NCBI GenBank assembly: GCA_039980135.1
Contig: JBDXCV010000013.1
Span: 124,001-188,000, forward strand
From: Alphaproteobacteria bacterium
GTDB lineage: Bacteria > Pseudomonadota > Alphaproteobacteria > UBA6615
Direction: 5' to 3'
Length of the DNA stretch: 64,000 nt
Positions 27,435 to 36,846 of this stretch are shown here, in pieces. The notes beneath the pieces were generated by a model that worked only from the letters and a program-made list of their open reading frames with translations, ran no database searches and had not been told where the DNA came from. The position numbers were made by a program, and so were the translations under genes. Position 1 is the first letter of the stretch, and every line of letters starts with the position of its first letter.

Positions 27435-30400
27435 TTGTTGCTAAATCATAACTTTAGCTGGGGTGCACCGGGCTCCACGACACGGTTTACCGGTGTGCCG
27501 GACGGCTGCGATGCGTTGTTGCTTGCCGAATTGTTGGCGCAGGCCACGCAGCCGTTGTTGCATGTGTCGAGCGACGATCTCGGGATGAATCGGCTCGCCG
27601 AATCGATTGCCTTTTTTGCCCCGGACACCCGCATCCTGAAATTCCCGGCCTGGGACTGCCTGCCCTATGACCGGGTGCCGCCTCGCGCCGAACTCGTCGC
27701 CGAAAGGATGGCGACCCTCGGCGCACTCGCACAGGAGCCCGCGGCCGCCGCCGAATCAGGCACACAGACCCTGATTCTCACCACCGTCGCCGCGGCCCTT
27801 CAGCGGGTGCCGCCGCGCGCGCGCATTCGTGAGACGCATATCGAACTGGTGCCCGGCCGCACGGTGGATTTCGGTGTCGTCACGGCGTTTCTCGCGGCCA
27901 ACGGCTTCCATCGCACGGAAACGGTCCGCGAACCGGGTGAATTTGCCAGTCGCGGCGACATCATCGATCTGTTCCCCCCCGGCTACCCGGAACCCGTCCG
28001 CATCGATTTGTTCGGCGACGAGATCGAGGGTCTGCGACGCTTCGATCCCCTGAGCCAGTTGACCACCCATCCGCTCGATCGGCTGACGCTCCTGCCCGCC
28101 AGCGAGATTCTGCTGGACGAAGCCTCAATTGCGCGTTTTCGCTCCTCTTATCGCGCCCGCTTCGGCGCCGTACGCGGGGACGACCCCCTCTATGAGGCGG
28201 TCAGCGAAGGGGTCCGCCACCCCGGGATGGAGCATTGGCTGCCGCTGTTCTACGCGGCCCCGGAAACGCTGTTCGACTATATCGACGGACCGGTAATCCT
28301 CGGTGCCCAGACCCCCGATGCCATGACCGACCGGTTCGATCAGATCACCGACTATTTCTCGGCCCGGGCGAACGCCCCCGACCGCGCAGAAGGCGAGGCG
28401 CCCTACAACCCGCTCCCGCCCGATGCGCTTTATCTCGGCCCCGACGAGTGGGAGGATCTGCGCGAGAGCAGGGCGGCGATTGATTTCGACGTCTTCGAAG
28501 CCCCGGTGAGCGGGAGCCAGTCCATCTCCATCGGCGGCCGGCGCACGATCGATTTCGCCGAGGCCCGAAGCCATGCGGATACCAACCTGCTCGATGCCGT
28601 GCGCACCCGCATCCTCAATGAGCAGGGCGAAGGTCAGGCGATCGCGATTGCCTGTTACTCCAACGGCTCACGAGACCGGCTGACCCAACTCCTTGTCGAT
28701 CACGACGTCGACAAGGCAACGCCCGTGTCGAACTGGCGGGGGGTCCTGTCGGCCGGCGGGGATCAAGTGCCGGTTTGCGTGCTGCCCGTGGACAATGGAT
28801 TTTCGGTACCGGGCCGGACGATCTACAGCGAGCAGGATATTCTCGGAGACCGGCTGGTCCGCCGGCGGCGGGCCGCGAAACCGAGCGAGCATCTCATCTC
28901 GGAGATGTCGAGCCTGTCGGTACACGACATCGTGGTACACGCCGACCATGGGATCGGGCGCTATGACGGGCTGGAAACACTCGAGATCGGCGGCGCGCCC
29001 CATGATTGTCTGCGGCTGGTCTACGCCGGTGACGATAAGCTGTTCCTGCCCGTGGAGAATCTCGACCTGCTGTCGCGCTACGGGTCCGAAGAAGCGGGCG
29101 TACAGCTCGACAAGCTTGGGAATGCCGGCTGGCAGGCACGCCGCGCCCAGGTCAAGAACCGCATCACGGAGATGGCCGACAAGTTAATGGCACTCGCCGC
29201 CGAACGCGAGTTGCGCCACGCGCCGAAACTCACGCCGCCGGCCGGGCTTTATGAAGAATTTTGCGCCCGTTTCCCGTTCGCCGAAACCGAAGACCAGAAC
29301 CGTGCGATCGACGACACGGTCGAAAGCCTGGGTGCGGGCAAGCCGATGGACAGGCTGGTCTGCGGCGATGTCGGCTTCGGCAAGACGGAAGTGGCACTGC
29401 GCGCGGCATTTGTAACGGCCCTGAACGGGCGCCAGGTCGCCGTCGTCGTCCCGACGACGTTGCTGGCCCGTCAGCACTACCAGACCTTCAAGGAACGTTT
29501 TGCGGGACTGCCGGTCAAGATCGCGCAACTGTCGCGCCTGACGGCGGGCAAGGAGGCGGAGGATGTGCGTACCGGGCTGGAGGCGGGGCAGGTCGATATC
29601 GTCATCGGCACGCACGCCCTGTTGTCCCAATCGGTCACATTCCGCGATCTGGGCCTTCTCGTCGTCGATGAAGAACAGCATTTCGGCGTCGCCCAAAAGG
29701 AACGCCTCAAGGGTCTCGGCAGCGATGTGCATGTCCTGACTCTGACGGCCACGCCGATCCCGCGAACATTGCAACTGGCCCTGACCGGTGTGCGCGAACT
29801 CAGCCTGATCGCCACTCCGCCGGTGGACCGCCTCGCCGTGCGCACGTTCATCCTGCCCTATGACGGCGTGACCATCCGCGAAGCCATCATGCGCGAACAT
29901 TTCCGCGGCGGGCAGAGTTTCTATGTCTGCCCCCGGCTGGCCGATATCGAGCGGCTGCAGGAGCGTCTGAAGGATCTGGTGCCCGAAGTCACCGTCGGGG
30001 TCGCCCACGGCCAGATGCCGGCACGTGCGCTCGAAGACGTGATGACAGCGTTCTACGATCGCAAGTACGAGGTGCTGTTGTGCACCAACATCGTCGAATC
30101 CGGGCTCGATGTCCCATCGGCGAACACCATCATCGTTCACCGGTCGGACATGTTCGGCCTGTCCCAGCTCTATCAGCTGCGTGGCCGTGTCGGCCGCTCC
30201 AAGGCCCGGGCCTATGCCTACCTGACCTTGCCCACCGACCGTACATTGTCGGAGACAGCCCGGCGACGGCTCGATGTCATGCAGACCCTGGATACGCTCG
30301 GGGCCGGATTCAGCCTCGCGAGCCACGACCTCGATATTCGCGGCGCGGGCAACCTGCTCGGCGAGGAACAGTCCGGTCATATCCGGGAAGTCGGTGTCGA

Positions 30401-30947
30401 GCTGTATCAGCAGATGCTGGAAGACGCGGTCGCGACCGCGCGCGAAGCCGGGTCGGGTGTGTTGCCGACCGACGAGTGGACGCCGGTCATCTCCATTGGC
30501 GCGCCGATTCTGATCCCCGACAATTACGTGGCTGACCTCGGGGTCCGGCTGGGCCTTTACCGCCGGATCGCATCATTGGTGAACCCGGAAGAGATCGAGG
30601 GATTTGCCGCCGAGTTGATTGACCGGTTCGGACCGATCCCGAATGAAGTCGAGAACCTGCTCGAAGCTATCACCCTGAAAGGGCTATGCCGGGACGCCGG
30701 CGTCGAGAAACTCGATGCCGGCCCGAAAGGCGCCGTGGTCACGTTCCGGGACAACAAATTCTCGAATCCCGTGGGACTCGTGGCCTTCATCACCAAGGAA
30801 TCCGGCACCGTCAAACTGCGCCCGGACCATAAACTGGTTTATCGACGCGACTGGACCGACCCGAACAAGCGTTCCGTGGGCGTGCGCCGCTTCATGCGCA
30901 ACCTGTCCGCCATCGCGGCCGCCCCGGATGGCAGTGCCGACGGGTAG
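27435..30947 (+). CDS. mfd: transcription-repair coupling factor
   Basis: Mfd displaces RNA polymerase stalled at lesions and recruits UvrA. It has 1170 residues. The N-terminal UvrB-homology region includes ETVREPGEFASRGDIIDLFPPG. The RNA polymerase interaction domain follows (HADHGIGRYDGLETLEI). The RecG-like helicase core shows motif I GDVGFGKTEVALRA, motif II DEEQHFGV, TATPIPRTL and QLYQLRGRVGRS. The C-terminal TRCF domain is present. The only start at the N-terminus is TTG at 27435 (a second TTG follows), one base after the sdhE stop, consistent with translational coupling. No clear ribosome binding site is seen. Confidence 0.97.
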   Translation: MLLNHNFSWGAPGSTTRFTGVPDGCDALLLAELLAQATQPLLHVSSDDLGMNRLAESIAFFAPDTRILKFPAWDCLPYDRVPPRAELVAERMATLGALAQEPAAAAESGTQTLILTTVAAALQRVPPRARIRETHIELVPGRTVDFGVVTAFLAANGFHRTETVREPGEFASRGDIIDLFPPGYPEPVRIDLFGDEIEGLRRFDPLSQLTTHPLDRLTLLPASEILLDEASIARFRSSYRARFGAVRGDDPLYEAVSEGVRHPGMEHWLPLFYAAPETLFDYIDGPVILGAQTPDAMTDRFDQITDYFSARANAPDRAEGEAPYNPLPPDALYLGPDEWEDLRESRAAIDFDVFEAPVSGSQSISIGGRRTIDFAEARSHADTNLLDAVRTRILNEQGEGQAIAIACYSNGSRDRLTQLLVDHDVDKATPVSNWRGVLSAGGDQVPVCVLPVDNGFSVPGRTIYSEQDILGDRLVRRRRAAKPSEHLISEMSSLSVHDIVVHADHGIGRYDGLETLEIGGAPHDCLRLVYAGDDKLFLPVENLDLLSRYGSEEAGVQLDKLGNAGWQARRAQVKNRITEMADKLMALAAERELRHAPKLTPPAGLYEEFCARFPFAETEDQNRAIDDTVESLGAGKPMDRLVCGDVGFGKTEVALRAAFVTALNGRQVAVVVPTTLLARQHYQTFKERFAGLPVKIAQLSRLTAGKEAEDVRTGLEAGQVDIVIGTHALLSQSVTFRDLGLLVVDEEQHFGVAQKERLKGLGSDVHVLTLTATPIPRTLQLALTGVRELSLIATPPVDRLAVRTFILPYDGVTIREAIMREHFRGGQSFYVCPRLADIERLQERLKDLVPEVTVGVAHGQMPARALEDVMTAFYDRKYEVLLCTNIVESGLDVPSANTIIVHRSDMFGLSQLYQLRGRVGRSKARAYAYLTLPTDRTLSETARRRLDVMQTLDTLGAGFSLASHDLDIRGAGNLLGEEQSGHIREVGVELYQQMLEDAVATAREAGSGVLPTDEWTPVISIGAPILIPDNYVADLGVRLGLYRRIASLVNPEEIEGFAAELIDRFGPIPNEVENLLEAITLKGLCRDAGVEKLDAGPKGAVVTFRDNKFSNPVGLVAFITKESGTVKLRPDHKLVYRRDWTDPNKRSVGVRRFMRNLSAIAAAPDGSADG

Positions 30948-30954
30948 TCGATGC

Positions 30955-31596
30955 CTATTCTGCCGCCAGCCCGACGCCGGCGAGGTCGAACAACGGGAAG
31001 AAGGCCTCGGGCTCCTGCGCCCCGGATATGGCGTAGTCGCCATTCACCACGTAGTAGGGCACCGCGTTGATACCCATGCGCCGGGCACGCAGGTCCTGGG
31101 CAAGCACCGTGTCACGCTCTTCATCGCCGGCGAGAAATGCCGACGTGGCGTCCCGGTCAAGGCCGGCCATGTGGGCGACCCTTAGTAGAGCCAGATCATC
31201 GCCGATATCTTCGCCGTCGAAGAAGAACGCCCGGAACAGGGCTTCGACAACGGCGCCCTGCAGCCCGAACCGGTCCGCGTAGCACAACAACCGGTGCGAC
31301 TGGATGGTGTTCGGCATGCGGGAGATAGCCTCGAAATCGAACGGTATGCGCTCCGCATGGCCTGCGCGCGCGATCGTCGCGTAAACGCCCGCCGCGCGGT
31401 CGGGGCCACCGAACTTCGCCGCCAGGTAGCGCTCCCGTTCCATGCCGGAGACCGGCATGTCCGGGTTCAATTGAAATGCATGCCACTTGATGGTCGCCGT
31501 GATGTCATCCCGTACCGCCAGCGCACGTTCGAGGCGTCGCTTTCCGATGAAACACCAGGGGCAAACCGTGTCCGAGTAGATGTCGATCTGAACCAT
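30955..31596 (-). CDS. DsbA-family oxidoreductase, FrnE-like
   Basis: A 213-residue thioredoxin-fold protein of the DsbA/FrnE group (PF01323). The active site CPWC lies at DTVCPWCFIGKRRLERAL near residue 11. GVNAVPYYVVNG-type sequence (here GINAVPYYVVNGDYAISGAQ) near the C-terminus provides the cis-proline. There is no signal peptide when the ATG at 31596 is used, so it is a cytoplasmic dithiol oxidoreductase, as is usual for FrnE. It converges with mfd across seven bases. Confidence 0.9.
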   Translation of the reverse strand: MVQIDIYSDTVCPWCFIGKRRLERALAVRDDITATIKWHAFQLNPDMPVSGMERERYLAAKFGGPDRAAGVYATIARAGHAERIPFDFEAISRMPNTIQSHRLLCYADRFGLQGAVVEALFRAFFFDGEDIGDDLALLRVAHMAGLDRDATSAFLAGDEERDTVLAQDLRARRMGINAVPYYVVNGDYAISGAQEPEAFFPLFDLAGVGLAAE

Positions 31597-31720
31597 CCGC
31601 GAAACCTGCGACGCGCACCTTTTCGGGTCAAGCCCCGACGCGAAGGCAGCCTTGCGCAAACGGCCCTTCTCCGGCCGGGGTCGCTTGCGCCATAATCGGA
31701 CCGAGAGAAGGGGACCCGAC

Positions 31721-32437
31721 ATGATTCTGGAACATCGCGCCTACACCATGAAACCGGGCCTGCGGGAGCGATTCTACGAAACCCAGGTTGAGCGGGGATT
31801 CGACGCCGTCCGCCCCGTCATCGACCGCGTCATCGGGTATTTTTCAACGGTGAGCGGACCCGCGGACCAGGTCGTCCATATCTACGCGTTCGATTCCCTG
31901 GAAGATTGGCGGACCCGTCTGCACGGTCTCTATGATGTGCCCGAGCTGGAGCCGTATTTCCACAAGGTGCGCCCGCTAATGCTGGCCCAGGAGAACCGGC
32001 TACTCATGCCCGCCCCGGTTGCCGCGCTGACCCCGCATTTCTCTGCCGAATCCTACTGGACGCCGGGCGACCCGCCGCTGGCGGACCCGGCGACGAACCG
32101 AGACCTTCTCGTGGAAGAACAGATCGTCAGCCTGACGCCGGGGTCGTTGGGCAAGTATTGGGAACTCATCGAGCAGTACGCCGTGCCGGCCATGTCGCCG
32201 CTCGAGACCAATACGATCGGCAGTTTCCACATGATCGCCGGGCCGTTGCATCAGGTTTACAACTACTGGTTTTTCGATGGGTTCGACGACAGGACGCGCC
32301 GCCACAATGCCGTGCGCGTAAACCCGGACTGGATACGGTTTCAGGACGAGATACGCCCCCATGTCGTGAAACAGGAAAGCAAGCTCATGGTCCCCGCACC
32401 GGTCCCGGAAATGGTGCCGTTGTTTCGTTCGGTTTAG
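31721..32437 (+). CDS. NIPSNAP family protein, two tandem domains
   Basis: A 238-residue protein with two NIPSNAP/Dabb-like ferredoxin-fold domains. Domain one begins MILEHRAYTMKPGLRERFYE and includes VVHIYAFDSLEDWRTR. Domain two begins VEEQIVSLTPGSLGKYWELIEQY and includes VYNYWFFDGFDDRTRRH. The repeat suggests an internal duplication. The molecular function of bacterial NIPSNAP proteins is not settled. It is divergent from the DsbA-like gene. Confidence 0.78.
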   Translation: MILEHRAYTMKPGLRERFYETQVERGFDAVRPVIDRVIGYFSTVSGPADQVVHIYAFDSLEDWRTRLHGLYDVPELEPYFHKVRPLMLAQENRLLMPAPVAALTPHFSAESYWTPGDPPLADPATNRDLLVEEQIVSLTPGSLGKYWELIEQYAVPAMSPLETNTIGSFHMIAGPLHQVYNYWFFDGFDDRTRRHNAVRVNPDWIRFQDEIRPHVVKQESKLMVPAPVPEMVPLFRSV

Positions 32438-32521
32438 GTGCCCGGAACTGTCATGCCCGTGAAACAATCCTCGGGTAACCAACTCGCGATGTCCTGACAG
32501 GACGCCCAATCGAGCGAGACC

Positions 32522-33022
32522 ATGAATTCAAAAACCTACAACGTGATGTTCATTTGCACCGGCAACTCGGCGCGCAGCATTCTGGCCGAAGCGATCATGA
32601 ACCGCGTCGGCGCCGGGAAATTCAAGGCGTACAGCGCCGGAAGCCACCCGACGGGCAATGTGAACCCGCATGCCGTGACACTTCTGAAAAGCCTCAATCA
32701 TTCGACAGACTCGTTCCGGTCAAAAGACTGGCTTGAATTTTCCGGGCCCGATGCGCCTGAGTTCGACTTCGTCTTCACGGTTTGCGATCAGGCCGCCGGC
32801 GAAGTCTGTCCGATCTGGCCGGGCCAGCCCATGTCCGCCCATTGGGGCCTGCCGGACCCGGCCGCCGTGAAGGGCACCCAGGCGGAGATCGCCGCCGCCT
32901 TCGCGGAGACCTACCGGATGCTGAATAACCGGATCGAGTTCTTCGTCAACCTGCCTCTGGGGTCTCTCGATGCGCTGTCATTGCAGGCCCACCTCAACGC
33001 AATCGGCGAAGAACTGGCCTGA
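32522..33022 (+). CDS. arsC: arsenate reductase, low-molecular-weight phosphatase type
   Basis: A 166-residue ArsC of the thioredoxin-coupled, LMW-phosphatase fold class, which reduces arsenate to arsenite in the cytoplasm. The P-loop is CTGNSARS with nucleophile Cys12. The redox pair is Cys88 and Cys96 in VCDQAAGEVCPIWPG. The general acid aspartate is in GLPDPAA. These features separate it from ordinary tyrosine phosphatases, which lack the cysteine pair. It converges with the ACR3 arsenite exporter, so the two form a minimal resistance pair, though from separate promoters. Confidence 0.92.
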   Translation: MNSKTYNVMFICTGNSARSILAEAIMNRVGAGKFKAYSAGSHPTGNVNPHAVTLLKSLNHSTDSFRSKDWLEFSGPDAPEFDFVFTVCDQAAGEVCPIWPGQPMSAHWGLPDPAAVKGTQAEIAAAFAETYRMLNNRIEFFVNLPLGSLDALSLQAHLNAIGEELA

Positions 33023-33048
33023 GCACGGTCCACATCGGGTCGCGCCCG

Positions 33049-34116
33049 CTAGGACGCAAATTTCGATCTGCTCCGGTTTGCAAATGCAACGAGTGACAGC
33101 ATCACCGGCACCTCAACCAATACACCGACAACCGTTGCAAGAGCGGCGCCGCTGCCGATGCCAAACAACCCGATTGCGACCGCGACGGCCAATTCGAAGA
33201 AATTGGACGTGCCGATGAGTGCACAGGGTGCCGCCACGTTGAAGGGCAGCTTCCACATATAAGCCGCGCCGTAGGTCACAAAGAATATTGCGTAGCTCTG
33301 GATGATGATCGGCACCGCGATAAGCAGGATCAGAACCGGCTGAGAGATGATTGTCTGGGCCTGGAACCCGAACAGGAGGACAACTGTCAAAAGCAGGCCA
33401 AGGACGGATATGGGTTTCAACTTCGCCGTGAAATGATCGATCCCGGCTTGTGCACTTCCATGTTTTCTCACCAGGGTGCGACGTGTGATGGCCCCTGCAA
33501 TCAAGGGTACAACGACATAGAGAAGCACGGAAAGAAGCAGGGTCTCCCATGGCACGTTGATGCTTGTTACGCCCAGCAGGAGCGCCACGATCGGAGCGAA
33601 GGCAAAGATCATGATGACGTCGTTCAGCGACACCTGCACGAGCGTGTAGGCGGGATCACCCTTGGTCATCTGCGACCAGACGAACACCATGGCGGTGCAC
33701 GGGGCGGCCCCCAGCAGGATCAATCCGGCGATATATTGCTCGGCATCATCCGCGGGAATGAAGGGCGCAAAGACAAATTCGAAAAACAGAACCGCCAACG
33801 CCGCCATGGTAAACGGCTTCACGAGCCAATTGACCACAACCGTAAGAAAAAGCCCCTTGGGACGGCTTCCGATGGACTTGAGGCTACCGAAATCGACGGA
33901 GACCATCATCGGATAGATCATCGCCCATATCAGGACGGCCATGATCAGATTGACCGACGCATATTCAATCTCGGCAATCCCGGCGAAGACGCGCGGCGCA
34001 ATGTTCCCGAGCGCCAGTCCCACCAGGATGGAAATTCCGACCCAGACAGACAGCCATTTCTCGAATATGCCGAGCCCGGCAGCCGTTGCGTCATTCGTCC
34101 CGGAGGTTGCTGTCAT
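33049..34116 (-). CDS. arsB: arsenite efflux transporter, ACR3 family
   Basis: A 355-residue inner-membrane exporter with about ten transmembrane segments, belonging to the ACR3 branch rather than the ArsB branch (the symbol arsB is often used for both). The key cysteine is in [16 protein letters not shown]. Other conserved ACR3 stretches are [13 protein letters not shown] and [20 protein letters not shown]. It exports arsenite produced by ArsC. The ATG at 34116 is chosen because GGAGAAT lies seven to eight bases upstream; a longer frame adds 12 residues with no ribosome binding site. No arsR-type repressor gene is found next to the pair. Confidence 0.93.
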   Translation of the reverse strand: MTATSGTNDATAAGLGIFEKWLSVWVGISILVGLALGNIAPRVFAGIAEIEYASVNLIMAVLIWAMIYPMMVSVDFGSLKSIGSRPKGLFLTVVVNWLVKPFTMAALAVLFFEFVFAPFIPADDAEQYIAGLILLGAAPCTAMVFVWSQMTKGDPAYTLVQVSLNDVIMIFAFAPIVALLLGVTSINVPWETLLLSVLLYVVVPLIAGAITRRTLVRKHGSAQAGIDHFTAKLKPISVLGLLLTVVLLFGFQAQTIISQPVLILLIAVPIIIQSYAIFFVTYGAAYMWKLPFNVAAPCALIGTSNFFELAVAVAIGLFGIGSGAALATVVGVLVEVPVMLSLVAFANRSRSKFAS

Positions 34117-34225
34117 GAATATTCTCCGCTGGCGGGGATAATCCGGCGCCAATCCTGGGTGTTTGGGTATGCCAATAAACGACTTCGGTGACAGTTTTAC
34201 TGCATGCGGCAGCGATCCGCCCGGA

Positions 34226-35197
34226 TCAAAACAGCCCGGCCCGCAATTCGATCGGCGCCGCGTCGGTCAAACGGGCGGTGTCGGTAGGCCCCAGCTTGTT
34301 GAAATCGATCAGGCCGCGCACTTCTTCGACATAGGCCTCACGGCGTTCGGAATAGGAAACCAGGCCCTGTACCAGGGCCGGGCCACGAGGTGTTTTTCCG
34401 GCCTTGCGCGCGTCCGAACGCAACTTCCGGAACGCCCTGTATGCCGGGTTGGAATTCAGGTTCTGCGCATAACCATGCACGGATTCGAATGGGGTCTTGA
34501 AGCTGGCGATCCGGTAATCGCCCAGCGCCTTGCGTTGTTGTTCCGGTTTCAGCCCCTCGCCATAGCGCCATTGCCCGAAAAGTGCATTCCCCTCCACCGC
34601 GAAACGCGACAAGGCGTAAGCGCTCTCGATGGCGCCCTGGGCCAATGCGAGCGAAGGCGGGATCACATCGACCCGGACGCTCAAGGTTGCGATCTGCTGG
34701 GCTGAAAGCGGCGTCTTGGAATCGACCTTTTCCCGGTCGACCACCCCGTAGCTGGCGGCAAGGTCAAACAGCCATCTGCGATCGGCAGACGGCAGGGCTT
34801 CGCCGCCGCCGAGAACCTTGCGAAGTTCCGCAAGGCGTGTCCGATCGGCCCCGATTTCGCGGTTAACCTGCAGGACCAGCGGCAGCAGCGTGCGAAAGAA
34901 CAGGCTCTTCTTGCGTTCCACGTCCAGTCCGTCCGCCCAGTCTTCCGGCACGGTCGTGATGAAAACCGGTGGTACGCGGGCATTGCCCGCCCGAAGGGCC
35001 GCCATGGTGTAGCCCTGCTCGACATAATACTCGTGTAACTGCGCCGGCGACTTGAGCCGAACCGACGCACCGCCCGCAGGGCCGACGGTGAACCACAGCA
35101 CGGCCGCGATCGTCAGCCCGAGGGCGCCAACGATGACGCGCCGTTGCCATGCGAGCGCGGGAATACAGGCGCCGATTTTTGTGAGTATGCGGCTCAC
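34226..35197 (-). CDS. Bax-like glucosaminidase-domain protein
   Basis: A 323-residue single-pass membrane protein with a C-terminal glucosaminidase domain (PF01832), similar in layout to E. coli Bax. A basic N-terminus precedes a membrane segment ([18 protein letters not shown]). The domain includes [19 protein letters not shown], with a likely catalytic glutamate in GAIES, then GNALFGQW and [18 protein letters not shown]. It probably cleaves peptidoglycan glycan strands in the periplasm. The GTG at 35197 is preferred because AAGGA lies seven bases before it; an earlier GTG at 35260 has no such site. Confidence 0.8.
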   Translation of the reverse strand: MSRILTKIGACIPALAWQRRVIVGALGLTIAAVLWFTVGPAGGASVRLKSPAQLHEYYVEQGYTMAALRAGNARVPPVFITTVPEDWADGLDVERKKSLFFRTLLPLVLQVNREIGADRTRLAELRKVLGGGEALPSADRRWLFDLAASYGVVDREKVDSKTPLSAQQIATLSVRVDVIPPSLALAQGAIESAYALSRFAVEGNALFGQWRYGEGLKPEQQRKALGDYRIASFKTPFESVHGYAQNLNSNPAYRAFRKLRSDARKAGKTPRGPALVQGLVSYSERREAYVEEVRGLIDFNKLGPTDTARLTDAAPIELRAGLF

Positions 35198-35345
35198 TGG
35201 AGGGTCCTTTTCAGGGTACGCAATTCGCCCGGTTGAATGGATTCGGTTTGGCGTTTTCACGCCCGATTGCCTACAGTTCGAACCTCTTTAGTCCGGCGGC
35301 TTCTCGTCGTCAAACAACCAGAATTGTCCAATGGGAGGACCCAAA

Positions 35346-35738
35346 ATGGCAGACGGCCCACCAACACGCACACAAATTCTCGAAGCCTGCGGCGACATGC
35401 TCAAGTGGCAGGTCTATGTGGTTCATACATTCCCGACCGACGGTCTCGGTCCGGTAATGGAGAATATCGGCCCGCATCTCGCCCATCAGGCGAAGATGGA
35501 AGAAGAGGGCATCTACGTCGCAGCCGGGCCGCATTGGGCCGATGACGAAGAAACATGGGAAGGCGAGGGGATGTTCGTCGTTCGCGCGCGGGATCTCGCC
35601 CATGCAAATGAGATCGCAGCCTCCGACCCGATGCATTCAAGCGGTGCGCGTTCCTATCGTGTGCGCCCCTGGCTGATCAACGAGGGCACCATTACGGTGA
35701 AAGTCGGCTTCGCCTCGGGTGTACGCGAAGTTTTCTAG
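35346..35738 (+). CDS. YCII-domain protein
   Basis: A 130-residue protein with a YciI-like ferredoxin fold. KWQVYVVHTFPTD begins the core strand, ENIGPHLAHQAKMEEEGIYVAAGPHWADDE contains the conserved His and acidic residues, and GMFVVRARDLAHANEIAASDPMHSSGARSYRVRPW is the family ending. Bacterial YCII proteins are small, possibly catalytic dimers of unsettled function. GGGAGG lies seven bases before the chosen ATG. The gene is divergent from the Bax-like gene. Confidence 0.78.
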   Translation: MADGPPTRTQILEACGDMLKWQVYVVHTFPTDGLGPVMENIGPHLAHQAKMEEEGIYVAAGPHWADDEETWEGEGMFVVRARDLAHANEIAASDPMHSSGARSYRVRPWLINEGTITVKVGFASGVREVF

Positions 35739-35904
35739 CGATAACAAAAACTTATGACGTCGAACGACCGCTTTGGAATGTGCTGGTGTTCGTATTTTCA
35801 CCGCAAAGAGCGGGAAACATGTTCGGATACGCCAACTGGCAGGCTTATTGCGTAGTACGGGGTGAACTTTCCATTCATCACGCAAAACGAGACAAGGCAG
35901 GCAC

Positions 35905-36699
35905 ATGATGAAGAAAATTTTGATCGGGCTGGGCGTACTGGTGGTCATTGCGGCAGTCGGGATATTCGTATTCCTCGGCAACCTCAACGACATCGTTCGC
36001 GCCGCCGTAGAAAAAGTCGGCTCGGACATGACCCAGACCAACGTGGTCCTGAACGAAGTCGACATCGAACTGACGTCGGGCAAGGGCGCGCTGCGCGGGT
36101 TCCGGGTAACCAATCCCAGCGGCTTCAGCGATGACGACGCGTTCAAGTTCGACGAAGTCAGCGTTGCAATCGATCTTACCTCGGTACGCAGCGACCCCGT
36201 CGTCATCAAGGAAGTCATCATTTCCGGGCCGGAGGTCGTCTATGAATTCGGCGACGATGGAGACAGCAACCTCGACAAACTCAACAAGGCGGTTCAGTCG
36301 AAAGCCGGCAGCGGAAAAAAGAGCTCCGGCGGCGGGGATGCCCCGAATATCGTGATCGAAAGCCTGGTGTTGCAGAACGGTAAGGTCGCCGTCGTCGCAC
36401 CGCTTCTGAACGAGAAGCTTTCGGTCCCGCTGCCAACCATTCGCCTCAAGGACATCGGCAAGGACGGCAAGGGTGCCACGCCTGAGGAGATCGCATCACA
36501 GATCATGGACGCAGTCCTGCAGGGCGCACAAAACGCCGTCGCCAATGCGAAGATCGATGTCGACAAACTGACGGGCGCCGCCATGGAGCAGGTCGAGAAG
36601 GCCACGGGCGATGCAATGAAACAGATCGAAGACGCCACGGGCGGCGCCGGCGGTGCCGGTGATGCCGTGAAAGGCCTTATCAAGGGCTTCGGCAAATAG
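35905..36699 (+). CDS. AsmA-like membrane-anchored protein
   Basis: A 264-residue protein with one N-terminal membrane segment (ILIGLGVLVVIAAVGIFVFLG) and a periplasmic region with beta-strand repeats typical of AsmA/DUF748 proteins: VVLNEVDIELTSGKGALRGFRVTNPSGF, VSVAIDLTSVRSDPVVIKEVIISGP and IVIESLVLQNGKV. The C-terminal 80 residues are Ala/Asp/Lys-rich amphipathic helices. AsmA-like proteins act in outer-membrane biogenesis or lipid transport; this one is short. Two adjacent ATGs (35905, 35908) are possible starts. A strong terminator follows. Confidence 0.75.
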   Translation: MMKKILIGLGVLVVIAAVGIFVFLGNLNDIVRAAVEKVGSDMTQTNVVLNEVDIELTSGKGALRGFRVTNPSGFSDDDAFKFDEVSVAIDLTSVRSDPVVIKEVIISGPEVVYEFGDDGDSNLDKLNKAVQSKAGSGKKSSGGGDAPNIVIESLVLQNGKVAVVAPLLNEKLSVPLPTIRLKDIGKDGKGATPEEIASQIMDAVLQGAQNAVANAKIDVDKLTGAAMEQVEKATGDAMKQIEDATGGAGGAGDAVKGLIKGFGK

Positions 36700-36733
36700 C
36701 CGCGGATTCCTTCCGACAAAACGAACCCTATGA

Positions 36734-36761
36734 GGGCGGCCTTCGGGCCGCCCTTTTCGTT
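36734..36761 (+). terminator. Rho-independent terminator
   Basis: Perfect 8-bp stem GGGCGGCC/GGCCGCCC with a TTCG tetraloop, followed by TTTTCGTTT. It ends the AsmA-like gene transcript and isolates it from the VOC operon. Confidence 0.9.
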
Positions 36762-36846
36762 TCGGTCGCCCCAAACATGCAATAGCCGATGGACAAACCC
36801 GCCAAACGGTTCACTATTCTGATCATGGGAAAAGGGGGCTCGGGCC

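Noticed and set aside
29184-30380. Minus-strand open frame opposite mfd
   Set aside because: Shadow of the mfd helicase domain; no ribosome binding site or domain.
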